From: Desulfobacterales bacterium
GTDB lineage: Bacteria > Desulfobacterota > Desulfobacteria > Desulfobacterales > Desulfobacteraceae
NCBI GenBank assembly: GCA_022361315.1
Contig: JAKSBB010000534.1
Span: 1-6,520 of the forward strand
Length of the DNA stretch: 6,520 nucleotides
Reading direction: 5' to 3'
Shown here piece by piece: positions 6,209 through 6,520 of the stretch. The number at the start of each line of letters is the position of its first letter. The stretch's first letter is position 1. The position numbers and the translations under genes are program-made. The notes beneath the pieces were generated by a model, which did not search any database, had not been told where the DNA came from, and worked only from the letters and a program-made list of their open reading frames with translations.

Positions 6209-6520
6209 ATGCCCCGCCCGTTTTTCCGCCCTACTTATAGTTTTGTTGTCTGCCTCTTTTTGGGTACCGCATACATGGTGGCGGCATGGGCAGGGCCGGA
6301 AGCGCTGACCCACCTGACACGGAGCAAACTGGCCAGGATTGAAGCACAGATCAACGCCTACCGGCCGGACCCGGCGTTCAAAGACGATATGTACGGCCTT
6401 CATGTGCTGCGGGCCGCACTGACTGCCGCACGAAAAGGTTCCGGGGGTATCGGTGCCTGTCTCGTTGACACCGCCTCCGGACAGGTGGTTGAAACCGGGC
6501 GGAACCGCCAGTACGACGGG
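6209..6520 (+). CDS. Exported cytidine/nucleoside deaminase-like protein, 5' part only
   Basis: An open frame of 104 codons runs to the window edge without a stop. Residues 1-28 look like a Sec signal peptide: basic start MPRPFFR, hydrophobic SFVVCLFLGTAYMVAA, and an Ala-Trp-Ala cleavage site before GPEA. The mature part begins with a charged helix (LTRSKLARIEAQINAYRP), then DDMYGLHVLRAALTAARKG (59-77) and GIGACLVDTASGQVVETGRNRQYDG (80-104). This last helix-strand-turn-strand pattern resembles the N-terminal half of cytidine/CMP/tRNA-adenosine deaminase-like domains, in which a zinc-binding His-Ala-Glu and a PCxxC motif should follow. Those lie beyond the window, so catalytic competence cannot be judged. 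Export would be unusual, as most family members are cytoplasmic. It starts two bases after the methyltransferase stop, so the two are almost certainly cotranscribed. The hydrophobic start could instead be a membrane anchor. Confidence 0.7.
   Translation, partial: MPRPFFRPTYSFVVCLFLGTAYMVAAWAGPEALTHLTRSKLARIEAQINAYRPDPAFKDDMYGLHVLRAALTAARKGSGGIGACLVDTASGQVVETGRNRQYDG

Overview
The window looks like a stretch of Gram-negative bacterial chromosome of moderately high GC. It carries the end of one operon, a roughly 400-base regulatory gap and the start of a second operon, all on the + strand. An outer-membrane TonB-dependent receptor and a TRAP-type transporter point to a diderm proteobacterium-like host. 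Protein flavour and gene mix would fit a Desulfobacterota (Desulfobacteraceae-like) organism, but that assignment is an impression from the sequence and not a demonstrated match.

Region 1 (1-2821) is a tightly packed catabolic-looking operon. It holds the C-terminal end of a TRAP transporter large permease (DctM family), an FAD-dependent oxidoreductase of the FAD_oxidored type, and a PLP-dependent aminotransferase of the alanine/serine-glyoxylate aminotransferase family. The likely logic is uptake of a small organic acid or amino-acid-like substrate, flavin-dependent oxidation, and transamination of a 2-oxo acid such as glyoxylate. The substrate cannot be read from the sequence. A strong intrinsic terminator at 2894-2937 closes the unit.

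Region 2 (2822-3219) has no gene. After the terminator comes an AT-rich stretch with operator-like repeats (3006-3045) and a good sigma70-type promoter (TTGACA, 17 bp, TATAGA). A 5' leader of about 120 nt follows, in which a 10-bp stem encloses a GNRA-capped hairpin (3123-3187). This lies directly in front of the receptor gene and suggests control at both the transcriptional and leader-RNA level.

Region 3 (3220-6520) encodes a TonB-dependent outer-membrane receptor, a class I SAM-dependent methyltransferase with an unusual Lys/Arg-Asp-Ser tandem repeat near its N-terminus, and, two bases downstream, the start of an exported protein resembling the cytidine/nucleoside-deaminase fold that runs off the window. 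The association of receptor, methyltransferase and exported deaminase-like protein is the most intriguing part. It looks like an uptake-and-modification locus for an unknown ligand, and the next genes downstream (not visible) would help decide this.
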